A DNA stretch of 64,000 nucleotides from Rahnella inusitata (lineage in GTDB: Bacteria; Pseudomonadota; Gammaproteobacteria; Enterobacterales; Enterobacteriaceae): contig NZ_JYDE01000015.1 of NCBI RefSeq assembly GCF_003263515.1, positions 186,001 through 250,000 on the forward strand, written 5' to 3'. Below the pieces are notes generated by a model. It did not search any database and was not told the DNA's origin. It worked only from the letters and a program-made list of their open reading frames with translations. Numbering within the stretch: position 1 is the stretch's first letter; each line of letters opens with the position of its first letter. This document shows, piece after piece, positions 63,987 to 64,000 of the stretch. The position numbers and the translations under genes are program-made.

Positions 63987-64000
63987 GAAAATTCAGTTAA

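Overview
The window is chromosomal DNA of an enterobacterium, most likely a Yersiniaceae member close to Rahnella, Ewingella or Rouxiella. The evidence is its moderate GC, E. coli-like proteins throughout, and two stretches of E. coli gene order: ompX-rhtA-dps-glnHPQ-ybiO-rlmF and ybhC/ybhB-pgl-ybhA-modCBA-acrZ-modE-modF-galETKM. The genus is an inference; no rRNA or tRNA gene is present. No insertion sequence, prophage, CRISPR array or replication origin was found.

Region 1 (1-5150): the start of an eptB-like lipid A phosphoethanolamine transferase, then a CusRS/HprRS-type two-component system. The latter diverges from a periplasmic DUF5666-like protein, a four-helix cytochrome b and a Tat-exported molybdenum lipoprotein of the sulfite oxidase fold. 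A perfect TTGATGACAA-tt-TTGTCATCAA palindrome lies between the divergent units. This looks like a metal- or oxidant-responsive periplasmic redox module, analogous to E. coli hprRS-msrPQ.

Region 2 (5150-10500): ompX, rhtA and dps in the conserved order, with a fasciclin (FAS1) protein, an ECF sigma factor and an RskA-like anti-sigma factor inserted between rhtA and dps.

Region 3 (10500-28400): a complete group 2-type capsule locus inserted between dps and ybiI/glnH. kpsM-kpsT plus four AT-rich serotype genes read rightward from a JUMPstart/ops leader with a possible RcsAB box. kpsF-kpsE-kpsD-kpsC-kpsS plus a beta-helix lipoprotein gene read leftward toward them. The serotype genes encode a Stealth phosphotransferase, a 1270-residue GT2/TagF-like/helical-repeat fusion, an alpha/beta-hydrolase-like protein with a duplicated C-terminal domain, and a hexapeptide acetyltransferase. 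This predicts a phosphodiester-linked, probably O-acetylated, teichoic-acid-like capsule. No CDP-glycerol synthesis gene is in the window, and kpsU is absent.

Region 4 (28400-43100): ybiI, the glutamine transporter glnHPQ behind NtrC/sigma-54 signals, the channel gene ybiO, a soluble tandem-PAS chemoreceptor (BdlA-like), rlmF, a flavin reductase, an M3 peptidase, yjdM, and a sugar-type ABC ATPase/permease pair without a binding protein, preceded by MetJ-like boxes. A GC-rich palindromic repeat family (5258, 31823, 31917, 34363) marks several gene ends.

Region 5 (43200-58750): aphA, a curA/DJ-1-like/PEBP cluster, the lipoprotein pemB/ybhC, a secreted unknown protein, a transmembrane chemoreceptor with a FliA promoter, pgl, ybhA, two small HTH regulators, and the molybdate genes modABC, acrZ, modE and modF with a clear ModE operator.

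Region 6 (58750-64000): the galactose operon galETKM behind two GalR/GalS operators, psiF, and a Fur-box promoter for a gene beyond the right edge.
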